DNA of 7,308 nucleotides from an uncultured Gemmatimonadaceae bacterium. Lineage in GTDB: Bacteria; Gemmatimonadota; Gemmatimonadetes; Gemmatimonadales; Gemmatimonadaceae. The DNA lies in the NCBI GenBank assembly GCA_955652265.1, contig CATPBD010000025.1, positions 1 to 7,308 of the forward strand, given 5' to 3'. This document shows positions 1-6,977 of this stretch, in pieces. Numbering within the stretch: the stretch's first letter is position 1; every line of letters begins with the position of its first letter. Made by a program: the position numbers and the translations under genes. The notes below the pieces were generated by a model. That model was not told where the DNA came from. It made no database searches and worked only from the letters and a program-made list of their open reading frames with translations.

Positions 1-1
1 A

Positions 2-343
2 ATCCATGGTGGGGTGACGCTGCCTTGCCGCCTTTGTCTGGAGGAGGTCCACGTGGACGTGGACGAAGAGGTACACTTCGTCCTCGCCGAGATCGGAGCG
101 GAAGAAGCTGATGATCCAGATGTGTTTCTCTACGATCCGAGCGGACGGAATCTGGACCTACGTCCTTCGGTGAGAGAAACGTGGCTCCTAACCGCTCCGG
201 CATTCGTCCAGTGCCGCGATGATTGCAAAGGACTGTGCGCCACCTGCGGTACGAACCTCAACGAAAGCACTTGCAACTGCACGCCAACCACGACTGATTC
301 GCGCTGGGGCGGATTGCTCAAGCATCAGAGCGACGCGCACTAG
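2..343 (+). CDS. yceD: YceD/DUF177 family protein, 5'-truncated by window edge
   Basis: This is the C-terminal part of a DUF177 (YceD) protein, a family usually encoded just upstream of rpmF and implicated in 23S rRNA/ribosome biogenesis; its biochemical role is not settled. The reading frame is open to the window edge, and the in-frame codons before the GTG at 14 (I-H-G-G) continue the family motif of a Gly followed by Val, Cys and a CxxCL element. GTG 14 is therefore probably internal and the true start lies outside. Counting from GTG 14, visible landmarks are C5-R-L-C8-L, the hydrophobic/acidic middle ending in LDLRPSVRE (residues 47-55), and a Cys-rich tail with C67, C71, C75, C78, C87 and C89 containing CKGLCATCG. 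The conserved R-W-x-x-L-L-like ending is present. The Cys pattern suggests metal binding, which is inferred. The stop is 30 bases before rpmF, consistent with an operon. Confidence 0.9.
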   Translation: MHGGVTLPCRLCLEEVHVDVDEEVHFVLAEIGAEEADDPDVFLYDPSGRNLDLRPSVRETWLLTAPAFVQCRDDCKGLCATCGTNLNESTCNCTPTTTDSRWGGLLKHQSDAH

Positions 344-359
344 CTCGTCAAACAACCCT

Positions 360-365
360 AAGGAA
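360..365 (+). promoter_or_regulatory. Ribosome binding site of rpmF
   Basis: AAGGAA lies about nine bases before the ATG of rpmF in the short, A-rich gap after the yceD stop. It is a good Shine-Dalgarno match and supports the rpmF start at 374. Confidence 0.75.
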
Positions 366-373
366 TAGATAAA

Positions 374-556
374 ATGGCCGTCCCAAAGCGACGCACGTCC
401 AAGAGAAAGAAGCGCGCGCGCAACACCCACAAGACCGCGCCCGCGATCGTCATTCAAAAGTGTCCGCGCTGTCAGAGCATGAAGCGTCCGCATCATGTCT
501 GCGAGGAGTGCGGGTACTACGCTGGCGAACAGCGAGTAGAGCCGAAGGAAGCCTAG
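374..556 (+). CDS. rpmF: 50S ribosomal protein bL32
   Basis: This is a small, basic protein of 60 residues, the usual length for bL32, a structural component of the large ribosomal subunit near the peptide exit region. The N-terminus MAVPKRRTSKRKKRARNTHK is typical of the family. Four cysteines (C30, C33, C43, C46) form a CxxC-x9-CxxC zinc ribbon, so this is the zinc-binding (C+) form rather than the cysteine-free paralogue that some bacteria induce under zinc limitation. The ATG has a clear AAGGAA site. It sits between yceD and plsX, an arrangement found across many bacteria. The stop is one base before the plsX start, so rpmF and plsX are almost certainly co-transcribed. Confidence 0.98.
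   Translation: MAVPKRRTSKRKKRARNTHKTAPAIVIQKCPRCQSMKRPHHVCEECGYYAGEQRVEPKEA
545..550 (+). promoter_or_regulatory. Ribosome binding site of plsX, inside the end of rpmF
   Basis: AAGGAA overlaps the last codons of rpmF and lies about eight bases before the TTG at 558. Its position decides in favour of the TTG start for plsX. Confidence 0.7.
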
Positions 557-557
557 T

Positions 558-1598
558 TTGGCGCGGATCGCGTTGGACGCGATGGGGGGAGATTTTGCTC
601 CCAAAGCGCCAATCGCCGGGGCTTTACTCGCCTTGCAGGAGCTCGACGACGCGCACTCTGTGCAGCTCGTCGGCCAGACGGCCGTTATCGAGTCGCAGCT
701 CAAGAACCTTCTGTCGGGGGAACTCTCGTCCGCTTCACGGGTCAAGAGCCGCGTTCAGATCGTCGAGGCTCCAGACGTAATCGAGATGTCGGAGAAGCCG
801 ACTGCCGGTCTGCGAAAAAAACCGAACAGCTCCATGGTGGTCGGGATCAGAATGCAAGTTGAGGACGATTCCGACGCATTCGTGTCAGCCGGAAATACCG
901 GGGCGCAGATGGCGACGTCGGCGATGCTCCTCAAGCTGCAGCCTGGCCTCACGCGGCCTGCCATCGCCACGGTCTTTCCAACTGCCCGCAATCCAGTCAT
1001 CGTTCTCGACTCGGGCGCTAATGTGGACTGCTCCGCCAGAGAGCTTCTACAGTTCGCCTGGCTTGGCGCGGTTTACGCGGAATGCATTTTTGGTCGTCCG
1101 AATCCATCCATTGGGCTGCTGTCGATTGGCGAAGAGCCGGAGAAGGGAAACGCGGTGGTCAAGGAGGCGAATGCTCTTTTCCAGAGGGGGGGCTTCAATT
1201 TCCACGGCAACCTCGAGGGGCGCGATCTCCCGGCTGGCGCGAGCGACCGCGGCCCATTCGATGTGGTCATCTGCGACGGATTCGTTGGTAACGTCGTGCT
1301 CAAATTCTACGAGGCCGTGGCTCCGATGATCGTCCGTCTTTTGAGCGAGCATCCCGGCATCAACCCCGAACACGTGCGGAGCGCCCTCAAAGGATTCGAT
1401 TCGAGCGACTACGGCGGCGCGCCGCTCCTCGGCGTCCGAGGCGTCAGCATCATCTGTCACGGCAACTCGTCCCCCCGCGTGATCAAGAACGCGATAAAAG
1501 TCGCGGTGCGCGCCGTCGAGACAGGGATGAACGACCAGATCGGTCAGCGACTCGAAGCCGCCGCACCAGCGATCAACGCCGCCGCGGAGCTGGCGTGA
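558..1598 (+). CDS. plsX: Phosphate acyltransferase PlsX (acyl-ACP:phosphate transacylase)
   Basis: PlsX transfers the acyl chain from acyl-ACP to inorganic phosphate, giving acyl-phosphate for PlsY-dependent glycerol-3-phosphate acylation. It acts as a peripheral membrane enzyme that links fatty acid and phospholipid synthesis. The 346-residue length is normal for the family. Visible family motifs are DAMGGD (7-12), SAGNTGA (110-116), LDSGANVDC (150-158), GLLSIGEEPEKGN (186-198), NFHGNLEGRD (214-223) and ICDGFVGN (238-245). The start is a TTG: the next ATG falls inside DAMGGD and would destroy it, while the TTG has a well-placed AAGGAA site. The gene begins one base after rpmF and its TGA overlaps the GTG of fabH, so translation is probably coupled in both directions. 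Confidence 0.98.
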   Translation: MARIALDAMGGDFAPKAPIAGALLALQELDDAHSVQLVGQTAVIESQLKNLLSGELSSASRVKSRVQIVEAPDVIEMSEKPTAGLRKKPNSSMVVGIRMQVEDDSDAFVSAGNTGAQMATSAMLLKLQPGLTRPAIATVFPTARNPVIVLDSGANVDCSARELLQFAWLGAVYAECIFGRPNPSIGLLSIGEEPEKGNAVVKEANALFQRGGFNFHGNLEGRDLPAGASDRGPFDVVICDGFVGNVVLKFYEAVAPMIVRLLSEHPGINPEHVRSALKGFDSSDYGGAPLLGVRGVSIICHGNSSPRVIKNAIKVAVRAVETGMNDQIGQRLEAAAPAINAAAELA

Positions 1599-2584
1599 AA
1601 CGACCGATCGCAGCAATCGCAGGCACGGGACGTGGACTGCCGGCGCACGTGATGACGAATCATGATTTCGCTTCCATTGGCATCGAGACGTCTCACGAGT
1701 GGATCATGGAGCGAAGCGGAATCTCCGAGCGCCGAGTGGCGAAGAACGGCGAGACTACTTGCTCGATGGCTGCTGATGCCGGGCGCAAGGCAATGGAAGT
1801 CGCCGGTGTGCACCCGGGCGAGATCGACGTCATCGTGCTCAGCACCGCAACTCCGGACCGGCTCCTTCCTTCGACCGCGGTCGACATCCAGGCGGAGCTG
1901 GGAGCCACCCGAGCCGCTGCCTTCGACATTGGTGCTGCGTGCGCGGGCTGGCTGTACGCAATGACCACCGCAGAAGGCCTCATCATGTCGGGCACCGCCG
2001 AGACAGCTCTCGTGATCGGCTCGGAAAAAATGAGTGCGATTGTGGACTGGAAGGACAGGGCCACCTGTGTCCTCTTTGGAGATGGTGCTGGCGCGGCAGT
2101 GCTCAAGCGCAGTAAGCACGGAAAGGGGATTCTCTCCGCCTATATGCGCAGCGATGGGAAGCTCGCCGATCTTCTCTACCGGCCGGATGGCGGTGCCACT
2201 ACTCCGATGTCGGTCGAGGTTCTGGAGAAGCGTTCTCATCTGGTCCGAATGGCGGGTCGGGAGGTCTTCAAGCACGCTGTGCGATCTATGGCGGATGCCG
2301 CCGACCGCGCGCTCGACGGCGCACGCCTCACCGGATCCGACATCGATCTTCTCATTCCCCATCAGGCGAACGTCCGGATCATCGAGGCGACCGCCAAGCA
2401 TTCTGGAATTCCGATGGACAAGGTCTACGTGAATGTCGACCGCTATGGAAATACCTCTTCGGCATCCATTCCGATCGCCCTCAACGAGGCGATCGAGTCC
2501 GGGCGGATCAAGGATGGATCAACCGTGATGATGGTCGCATTTGGCGCCGGATTCACGTGGGCATCGATGGTCATCCGCTTCTAG
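1595..2584 (+). CDS. fabH: Beta-ketoacyl-ACP synthase III (KAS III)
   Basis: FabH condenses acetyl-CoA (or another short acyl-CoA) with malonyl-ACP, the initiating step of type II fatty acid synthesis in the cytosol. The 329-residue thiolase-fold protein shows the complete Cys-His-Asn triad: C116 in DIGAACAGW, H256 in IPHQANVRI and N286 in RYGNTSSAS. W36 and the segment IMERSGISERR (37-47) match the CoA-binding region near the N-terminus, and GDGAGAAVL (162-170) and FGAGFTW near the end are typical. The GTG start overlaps the plsX stop as GTGA, with GGAG at 1586-1589 acting as ribosome binding site. Chain-starter specificity (straight or branched) cannot be read from the sequence by eye. Confidence 0.98.
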   Translation: MKRPIAAIAGTGRGLPAHVMTNHDFASIGIETSHEWIMERSGISERRVAKNGETTCSMAADAGRKAMEVAGVHPGEIDVIVLSTATPDRLLPSTAVDIQAELGATRAAAFDIGAACAGWLYAMTTAEGLIMSGTAETALVIGSEKMSAIVDWKDRATCVLFGDGAGAAVLKRSKHGKGILSAYMRSDGKLADLLYRPDGGATTPMSVEVLEKRSHLVRMAGREVFKHAVRSMADAADRALDGARLTGSDIDLLIPHQANVRIIEATAKHSGIPMDKVYVNVDRYGNTSSASIPIALNEAIESGRIKDGSTVMMVAFGAGFTWASMVIRF

Positions 2585-2586
2585 CG

Positions 2587-3525
2587 GTGGACATCGTACT
2601 TCTCTTCCCGGGCCAGGGCTCACAAAAGCCGGGAATGGGTAAGGATCTGGCCGAAGCCTTCCCGGTGGCGCGGGGAGTTTTCGGTGAAGTCGACGCTGCG
2701 CTTGGCGCCGATCTCAGTCGCCTCTGCTTCGAAGGCCCTGCCGACGAGCTCACCGCCACGCGAACCGCGCAGCCCGCGCTCTTCGCGCACGGGGCGGCAG
2801 TATGGGCTGTCACAAAAGAAGCGCTTCGCCCGCACGTGCGGGCGGCAGCCGGACACTCGTTGGGCGAGTTCACGGCGTATCACGCCGCCGACGCAATCGG
2901 TCTCTCTGGCGCCGCACGCCTCGTGCGGCGACGTGGCGAGTTGATGTTCGAGACAGGAACAGCGCGGCCCGGCACCATGGCCGCCATACTCGGTGCCACC
3001 ACGACTCCAATCGATGAGCTATGCGCACGTGCAAGCAGAGAAGCGGGATTGGTAGTCGCAGCGAATTACAACACCGACGAGCAGACCGTTGTCTCCGGGG
3101 AAACAGCGGGGGTCGAGCGAGTGATGGAGCTCGCAAGGGAGGCCGGCGCGAAGCGAGCGATCAGGCTGCCGGTGAGCGGGGCATTTCATTCGCCACTCAT
3201 GGCACCCGCTGTGGTTGGACTAACCAACGAAATCGCGACGTCGGCTTTTACGGATCCGATTTTCCCTGTCTTCTCGAACGTGACCGCGGAAGCCTCAACT
3301 ACAGCGCTCGACGCAAAGGACCTCCTCCTCAGGCAACTCACCTCACCTGTGCGGTGGTCGACTGAGATCCGGAATATTGCCAAGCATTTCCCCGACGCCC
3401 TGTACGTCGAGATGGGTCCTGGTAACGTTCTGAGCGGACTAATGGGTCGCCTTGTCAAAGGCGCTCGCACCTTTGCCTGCGGTACCGCTGCGGAAGCCGA
3501 AAAACTTCTCCAGATGGTTGCTTGA
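2587..3525 (+). CDS. fabD: Malonyl-CoA:ACP transacylase
   Basis: FabD moves malonyl from CoA to the phosphopantetheine of ACP, supplying the extender unit to FabH and FabF. From the GTG at 2587 the protein is 312 residues, the usual family length, and starts MDIVLLFPGQGSQ, with the glutamine/glycine loop of the oxyanion hole. The nucleophile is S91 in GHSLGE, with R116 in the RRRGELM segment binding the malonyl carboxylate and H201 in SGAFHSPLM completing the dyad. NVTAE and the GPGNVLSGL segment near the C-terminus are also typical. An upstream in-frame GTG at 2557 would add ten residues encoded inside the end of fabH; family alignment favours 2587. Neither start has a strong ribosome binding site, so translation probably depends on ribosomes finishing fabH, which stops two bases earlier. 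Confidence 0.96.
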   Translation: MDIVLLFPGQGSQKPGMGKDLAEAFPVARGVFGEVDAALGADLSRLCFEGPADELTATRTAQPALFAHGAAVWAVTKEALRPHVRAAAGHSLGEFTAYHAADAIGLSGAARLVRRRGELMFETGTARPGTMAAILGATTTPIDELCARASREAGLVVAANYNTDEQTVVSGETAGVERVMELAREAGAKRAIRLPVSGAFHSPLMAPAVVGLTNEIATSAFTDPIFPVFSNVTAEASTTALDAKDLLLRQLTSPVRWSTEIRNIAKHFPDALYVEMGPGNVLSGLMGRLVKGARTFACGTAAEAEKLLQMVA

Positions 3526-4262
3526 TGCAGATCGATCTCGCTGGGAAGAACGCGCTCATCACTGGAAGCACGCGAGGAATTGGTCGAGCGATCGCCGAAA
3601 CGCTGGCCGAAAGCGGCGCGCGGGTCGCGGTGGTCGGACGCGACCTAAAGCGGGCGGAAGAAGCGGCGGCGGCCATTGGAAAGAGAGCGAAAGGATTTGC
3701 CGCCGATGTCAGCGACACCGCGGCAGTCACCAAGCTCGTCGCCGACGTAGAAGCGGCATTCGGCTCGATCGACATCCTCGTCAACAACGCAGGCATCACC
3801 CGCGACAATCTGGTGATGCGACTAAAGGATGAAGATTGGGATGCGGTGCTCAATGCCAATCTTCGCGGCGCCTTCGCAGCGATACGGGCGGCATCGCGGG
3901 GAATGATGAAGCGCCGAAGCGGCCGTATCATCAATGTCGCGAGCATCATCGGCATCATCGGAAACAAGGGCCAGGCAAACTACGCGGCCAGCAAAGCGGG
4001 CCTCATTGCACTGACAAAATCGGTCGCAAAAGAGCTCGGCTCGCGGAACATCCTGGTTAATGCTGTGGCACCCGGTTTCATCGAAACGGAGATGACCGCT
4101 GCCATGACGCCAGAGGCGCGCGAAGCCCTCGGCAAACAGATTGCACTCGAACGGCTAGGCACGGTAGGCGATGTCGCGGGTGCCGTGGCATTCCTCGCGT
4201 CTGACTTGGCCTCGTATATCACGGGCCAGGTGTTCGTCGTGGACGGCGGAATGGTTATGTAA
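3525..4262 (+). CDS. fabG: 3-oxoacyl-ACP reductase FabG
   Basis: FabG is the NADPH-dependent short-chain dehydrogenase that reduces 3-oxoacyl-ACP to 3-hydroxyacyl-ACP in each elongation round. The 245-residue length is normal. Visible features are the cofactor-binding TGSTRGIG (13-20), NNAG (87-90), and the catalytic tetrad N112, S140, Y153 and K157 in NYAASKAG. The PGFIETEM segment (183-190) follows and the typical C-terminus VDGGMVM ends the protein. The start is taken as ATG 3525, which shares one base with the fabD stop (TGATG); a TTG directly before it at 3522 is possible but less likely. SDR enzymes are diverse, but location between fabD and acpP and the close match to FabG motifs make this the housekeeping FabG. 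Confidence 0.97.
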   Translation: MQIDLAGKNALITGSTRGIGRAIAETLAESGARVAVVGRDLKRAEEAAAAIGKRAKGFAADVSDTAAVTKLVADVEAAFGSIDILVNNAGITRDNLVMRLKDEDWDAVLNANLRGAFAAIRAASRGMMKRRSGRIINVASIIGIIGNKGQANYAASKAGLIALTKSVAKELGSRNILVNAVAPGFIETEMTAAMTPEAREALGKQIALERLGTVGDVAGAVAFLASDLASYITGQVFVVDGGMVM

Positions 4263-4264
4263 CG

Positions 4265-4292
4265 TTGTATCAGATATTCGGTTAGGTATATT
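4265..4292 (+). promoter_or_regulatory. Putative sigma70-type promoter for acpP-fabF-mqn
   Basis: In the AT-rich gap after fabG, a -35-like TTGTAT (4265-4270) is followed after 16 bases by a -10-like TATATT (4287-4292), one mismatch from TATAAT. The -35 match is weak (three of six). Transcription would begin near 4299, leaving a leader of roughly 28 bases with the acpP ribosome binding site. A secondary promoter for extra acpP expression makes sense because ACP is needed in far larger amounts than the enzymes. This is prediction from sequence only. Confidence 0.45.
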
Positions 4293-4311
4293 ACACGACA
4301 CCCACAAACAC

Positions 4312-4318
4312 GAGGAAA
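4312..4318 (+). promoter_or_regulatory. Strong ribosome binding site of acpP
   Basis: GAGGAAA lies about 9-10 bases before ATG 4327 in an A-rich leader. It is the best Shine-Dalgarno match in the window, fits high expression of ACP, and fixes the acpP start rather than the longer in-frame opening that reaches back into fabG. Confidence 0.75.
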
Positions 4319-4326
4319 TCCATCAA

Positions 4327-4566
4327 ATGGCCGACAATTCCAACAAGGTCAAAGACATCATCGAGAAGGAGCTCGGTGTCGAGCGCGAAAAGCTGACCAA
4401 CGAAGCGAGCTTCATCGAGGATCTTGGTGCTGACAGCCTGGATATCGTCGAGCTCGTGATGGAGTTCGAGAAGGAATTCAACATCGATATTCCCGACGAG
4501 GACGCCGAGAAGCTCCGCACGGTTGGTGACGCGCTCGGCTATCTGAACCAGAAGGTCGGAGCGTAA
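4327..4566 (+). CDS. acpP: Acyl carrier protein
   Basis: ACP carries growing acyl chains as thioesters on a 4'-phosphopantetheine arm. The 79-residue acidic protein has the expected four-helix ACP pattern. The arm attaches to S37 in the motif [13 protein letters not shown] (33-45), and helix II after it carries the acidic residues (E42, E46 and neighbours) that dock partner enzymes. [10 protein letters not shown] and [16 protein letters not shown] are typical of AcpP used in fatty acid synthesis, as opposed to polyketide carrier domains. The in-frame opening extends upstream into fabG, but the strong GAGGAAA site and family length set the start at 4327. It has its own likely promoter, and its TAA shares one base with the ATG of fabF. 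Confidence 0.98.
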   Translation: MADNSNKVKDIIEKELGVEREKLTNEASFIEDLGADSLDIVELVMEFEKEFNIDIPDEDAEKLRTVGDALGYLNQKVGA

Positions 4567-5810
4567 TGAAGCGAAGAGTCGTCGTCACTGGCATGGGGAC
4601 GATTACCCCCGTCGGCAACGATGTGGCGACGACATGGCGGTCCCTGATCGAAGGGAAGTCGGGCACCGCACCCATTACGAAGTTTGACGCCTCCAACTTC
4701 CCCGTGAAGTTCGCCGCCGAAGTCAAGGGGTTCAATCCACTCGATTACATGGATCGCAAGGAAGCCAAGCGAGCCGACCAGTACACGCAGTACGCGGTTG
4801 CCGCATCCCGTCAGGCGATGACCGACGCGCGTCTTGTTGAACGGAACGGAATGGACCCGGATCGGATTGGGGTCATCATCGGCAGCGGCATCGGCGGGCT
4901 CAAGAGCTTCGAGGAGCAGCACGATGTTTATCGGGAGCGTGGTGTCGGGAAAATATCTCCATTCTTCATCCCGATGTTCATCGCCGACATCGCGGCCGGT
5001 ATCGTCTCGATGATGTTCAACGCCAAAGGCCCAAACTACGCCACTGTATCAGCTTGCGCGACTAGTGCTCACGCAATAGGTGATGCATACCGGACCATCC
5101 AGTACGGCGACGCGGACATCATGATCACGGGAGGCGCCGAGGCCACGGTCACACCGATGGCAATCGGCGGCTTTGCCAACATGAAGGCGCTCTCCGAGCG
5201 GAACGACAGCCCCGAAACGGCCTCGCGTCCATTCGACGCCACTCGCGATGGATTCGTGATGGGCGAGGGAGCCGGAATTCTAATCCTCGAGGAGCTGGAG
5301 CATGCGCTCGGCCGCGGGGCGAAGATTTACGCCGAGATAGTTGGCTACGGTGCAACCGGGGACGCTTATCATCTCACCGCACCGGCTCCAGACGGCGAGG
5401 GTGCGCAGCGCGCGATGAAGCGCGCACTCAAGGATGCGGGTCTGGAGCCGAAAGACATTCAGTACATAAACGCCCACGGCACATCCACGCCCGCCAACGA
5501 CTTCAATGAGACTCGCGCGATCAAAGCCGTCTTCGGGGACGAAGCGAAGAAGGTCAACGTGAGCTCGACGAAATCAGCTACGGGGCATATGCTCGGCGCG
5601 GCAGGGGCGGTCGAGGCGGTGATCAGCGCCATGGTTGTCGGGACCGGCGTGATTCCGCCCACTATCAACTATCATCATCCCGACCCTGAGCTCGATCTCA
5701 ACTACACACCGAATACAAGCGTCGAGCGCGATGTGAACGCCGTTCTCAGCAACAGCTTCGGCTTTGGTGGCCACAACAGCACCCTAGCCATCAAACGGTT
5801 CAAGAACTGA
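4566..5810 (+). CDS. fabF: Beta-ketoacyl-ACP synthase II (KAS II)
   Basis: FabF condenses acyl-ACP with malonyl-ACP and releases CO2, the elongating step of type II fatty acid synthesis. The 414-residue length is standard. The Cys-His-His triad is complete: C164 in VSACATSAHA, H304 in INAHGTSTPAND and H341 in SATGHMLGAAG, with K336 as the conserved lysine. F400 in NSFGFGGHN is the gating phenylalanine of the family. The N-terminus [17 protein letters not shown] is typical. The ATG overlaps the acpP stop (TAATG), with GAAGG at 4551-4555 and CGGAG at 4557-4561 as possible ribosome binding sites. The acpP-fabF pairing and motifs favour FabF over FabB. In many bacteria rnc (RNase III) lies next to acpP or fabF; here menaquinone genes follow instead. 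Confidence 0.98.
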   Translation: MKRRVVVTGMGTITPVGNDVATTWRSLIEGKSGTAPITKFDASNFPVKFAAEVKGFNPLDYMDRKEAKRADQYTQYAVAASRQAMTDARLVERNGMDPDRIGVIIGSGIGGLKSFEEQHDVYRERGVGKISPFFIPMFIADIAAGIVSMMFNAKGPNYATVSACATSAHAIGDAYRTIQYGDADIMITGGAEATVTPMAIGGFANMKALSERNDSPETASRPFDATRDGFVMGEGAGILILEELEHALGRGAKIYAEIVGYGATGDAYHLTAPAPDGEGAQRAMKRALKDAGLEPKDIQYINAHGTSTPANDFNETRAIKAVFGDEAKKVNVSSTKSATGHMLGAAGAVEAVISAMVVGTGVIPPTINYHHPDPELDLNYTPNTSVERDVNAVLSNSFGFGGHNSTLAIKRFKN

Positions 5811-5813
5811 GAC

Positions 5814-6977
5814 ATGACGGCCGGGATGTCCCTAGACCTCGGTAAGATCTCCGATCACCAGCTGAGAACGGTTGGAGAGAAATTGGGGTCCGGTACGCGG
5901 TTATCCCATTCAGATGCTGAGTTCCTCTTCACATCGCCGGATCTCCTCGGCGTGGGAATGCTCGCCGACTACGCCAACCGGCGAAAGCATGGCGACGTCG
6001 TCACTTTCGCGGCCAATCAGCACATAAACCCGACCAACGTCTGCTACCTGCGGAAGACTTGCGTCTTCTGCTCGTTTGCCAGATTGCCGAAGGAAGAGGG
6101 CGCCTACCACTATACTCTCGATCAGGTGTACGCCGAGGCAGAAACAGCCGCGAGCGGACTGACGAAGGAGTTCCACATTGTGGGCGGCCTCGACATGAAA
6201 GGCGGTCTCGAGTACTACAGCGCGATGTTCCGCGGGCTCAAGTCGCGCTATCCGCACGTCCACATCAAGGCGCTGACCGCGGTCGAGATCGCACACATCG
6301 CGCGAATCGACAAGATGTCCATTGAGGACGTCCTGATCGCGCTTCGGGAAGCGGGGCTGGACACTCTCCCTGGTGGCGGTGCTGAGGTGTTTGGCAAAGG
6401 CGTCCGAATGACGATTGCCGACAAGAAGCTCGCGGGCGAGGACTGGATCGACGTGCATCGGACAGCACACCGGCTCGGGATCCGCTCGAATTGCACAATG
6501 CTCTACGGACACGTCGAAACGATCCACGATCGGGTCGAGCACCTGTCGATGTTGCGCGATCTCCAGGATGAGTCGCGTGGCTTCCTCGCCTACATCCCGC
6601 TCGCGTACCATCCCGACAACAACGAGCTGGGGATCGAGCTGGGTCGTCAGGGAACGGCAACGACCGGGTTCGACGATCTCCGGAATCTCGCCGTCGGCCG
6701 GCTCTTTCTCGACAACTTCGACCACATCAAGACGCACTGGATCATGGTGACACCGTTCTTGTCGCAGACTTCACTCGCCTTCGGCGTGAATGATCTCGAA
6801 GGAACGGTCGTGCGCGAAAAGATATATCACGAGGCCGGTGCGCATACCGCGCAGGGGCTGAGTCTCGACGAGATACTCGATCTCATCCGCTCGGCTGGTA
6901 AGACTCCCGCGGAGCGTGACTCCTTCTACAACATCCTTCGCGTGTTCGATCGCAACCCCAGCGCGGTGGCCGCGTGA
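5814..6977 (+). CDS. mqnE: Aminodeoxyfutalosine synthase MqnE (radical SAM)
   Basis: MqnE adds the 5'-deoxyadenosyl radical of SAM to 3-[(1-carboxyvinyl)oxy]benzoate, giving 6-amino-6-deoxyfutalosine in the futalosine route to menaquinone. The 387-residue length fits the family. The sequence shows an N-terminal helical segment, GDVVTFAANQHINPTN (60-75), the iron-sulfur cysteines C77, C83 and C86, then EFHIVGGLD (119-127), IKALTAVEI (151-159), LPGGGAEVF (185-193), CTMLYGHVET (227-236) and FIPL-like AYIPLAYHP (259-267). The cysteine motif is CX5CX2C, not the usual CX3CX2C, which is odd (see findings). MqnC is the closest alternative but the GGGAE and TMLYGH segments and the adjacent mqnA favour MqnE. 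It begins three bases after fabF without a clear ribosome binding site; an in-frame ATG at 5826 is an alternative start. The stop overlaps the mqnA start. Confidence 0.93.
   Translation: MTAGMSLDLGKISDHQLRTVGEKLGSGTRLSHSDAEFLFTSPDLLGVGMLADYANRRKHGDVVTFAANQHINPTNVCYLRKTCVFCSFARLPKEEGAYHYTLDQVYAEAETAASGLTKEFHIVGGLDMKGGLEYYSAMFRGLKSRYPHVHIKALTAVEIAHIARIDKMSIEDVLIALREAGLDTLPGGGAEVFGKGVRMTIADKKLAGEDWIDVHRTAHRLGIRSNCTMLYGHVETIHDRVEHLSMLRDLQDESRGFLAYIPLAYHPDNNELGIELGRQGTATTGFDDLRNLAVGRLFLDNFDHIKTHWIMVTPFLSQTSLAFGVNDLEGTVVREKIYHEAGAHTAQGLSLDEILDLIRSAGKTPAERDSFYNILRVFDRNPSAVAA

Noticed and set aside
344..373. Possible promoter or terminator between yceD and rpmF
   Set aside because: Only 30 bases; I see the rpmF ribosome binding site but no convincing -35/-10 pair or hairpin.
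188..745. Minus-strand open frame spanning yceD, rpmF and plsX
   Set aside because: It crosses three conserved plus-strand genes and shows no recognisable protein features.
1544..2401. Long minus-strand open frame (285 codons) opposite fabH
   Set aside because: It is antisense to a gene with a complete catalytic triad, has low-complexity His/Arg/Ser-rich composition with no recognisable motif, and is expected by chance in GC-rich coding DNA.
3452..3832. Arg-rich plus-strand open frame across the fabD/fabG junction
   Set aside because: Overlaps two conserved genes in another frame and has the biased Arg/Gly composition typical of frame shadows.
3930..3962. Short repeated CATCATCGG stretch in fabG
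   Set aside because: It encodes the ordinary Ile-Ile-Gly-Ile-Ile-Gly segment near the catalytic Ser of FabG and is not a separate repeat element.
4171..4326. Upstream extension of the acpP frame into fabG
   Set aside because: The extra 52 residues are out of frame with fabG, unlike any ACP N-terminus, and the strong ribosome binding site lies directly before ATG 4327.
5910..6737. Long minus-strand open frame (275 codons) opposite mqnE
   Set aside because: Antisense shadow of mqnE; no family motif, no ribosome binding site, and the plus strand clearly encodes a conserved enzyme.
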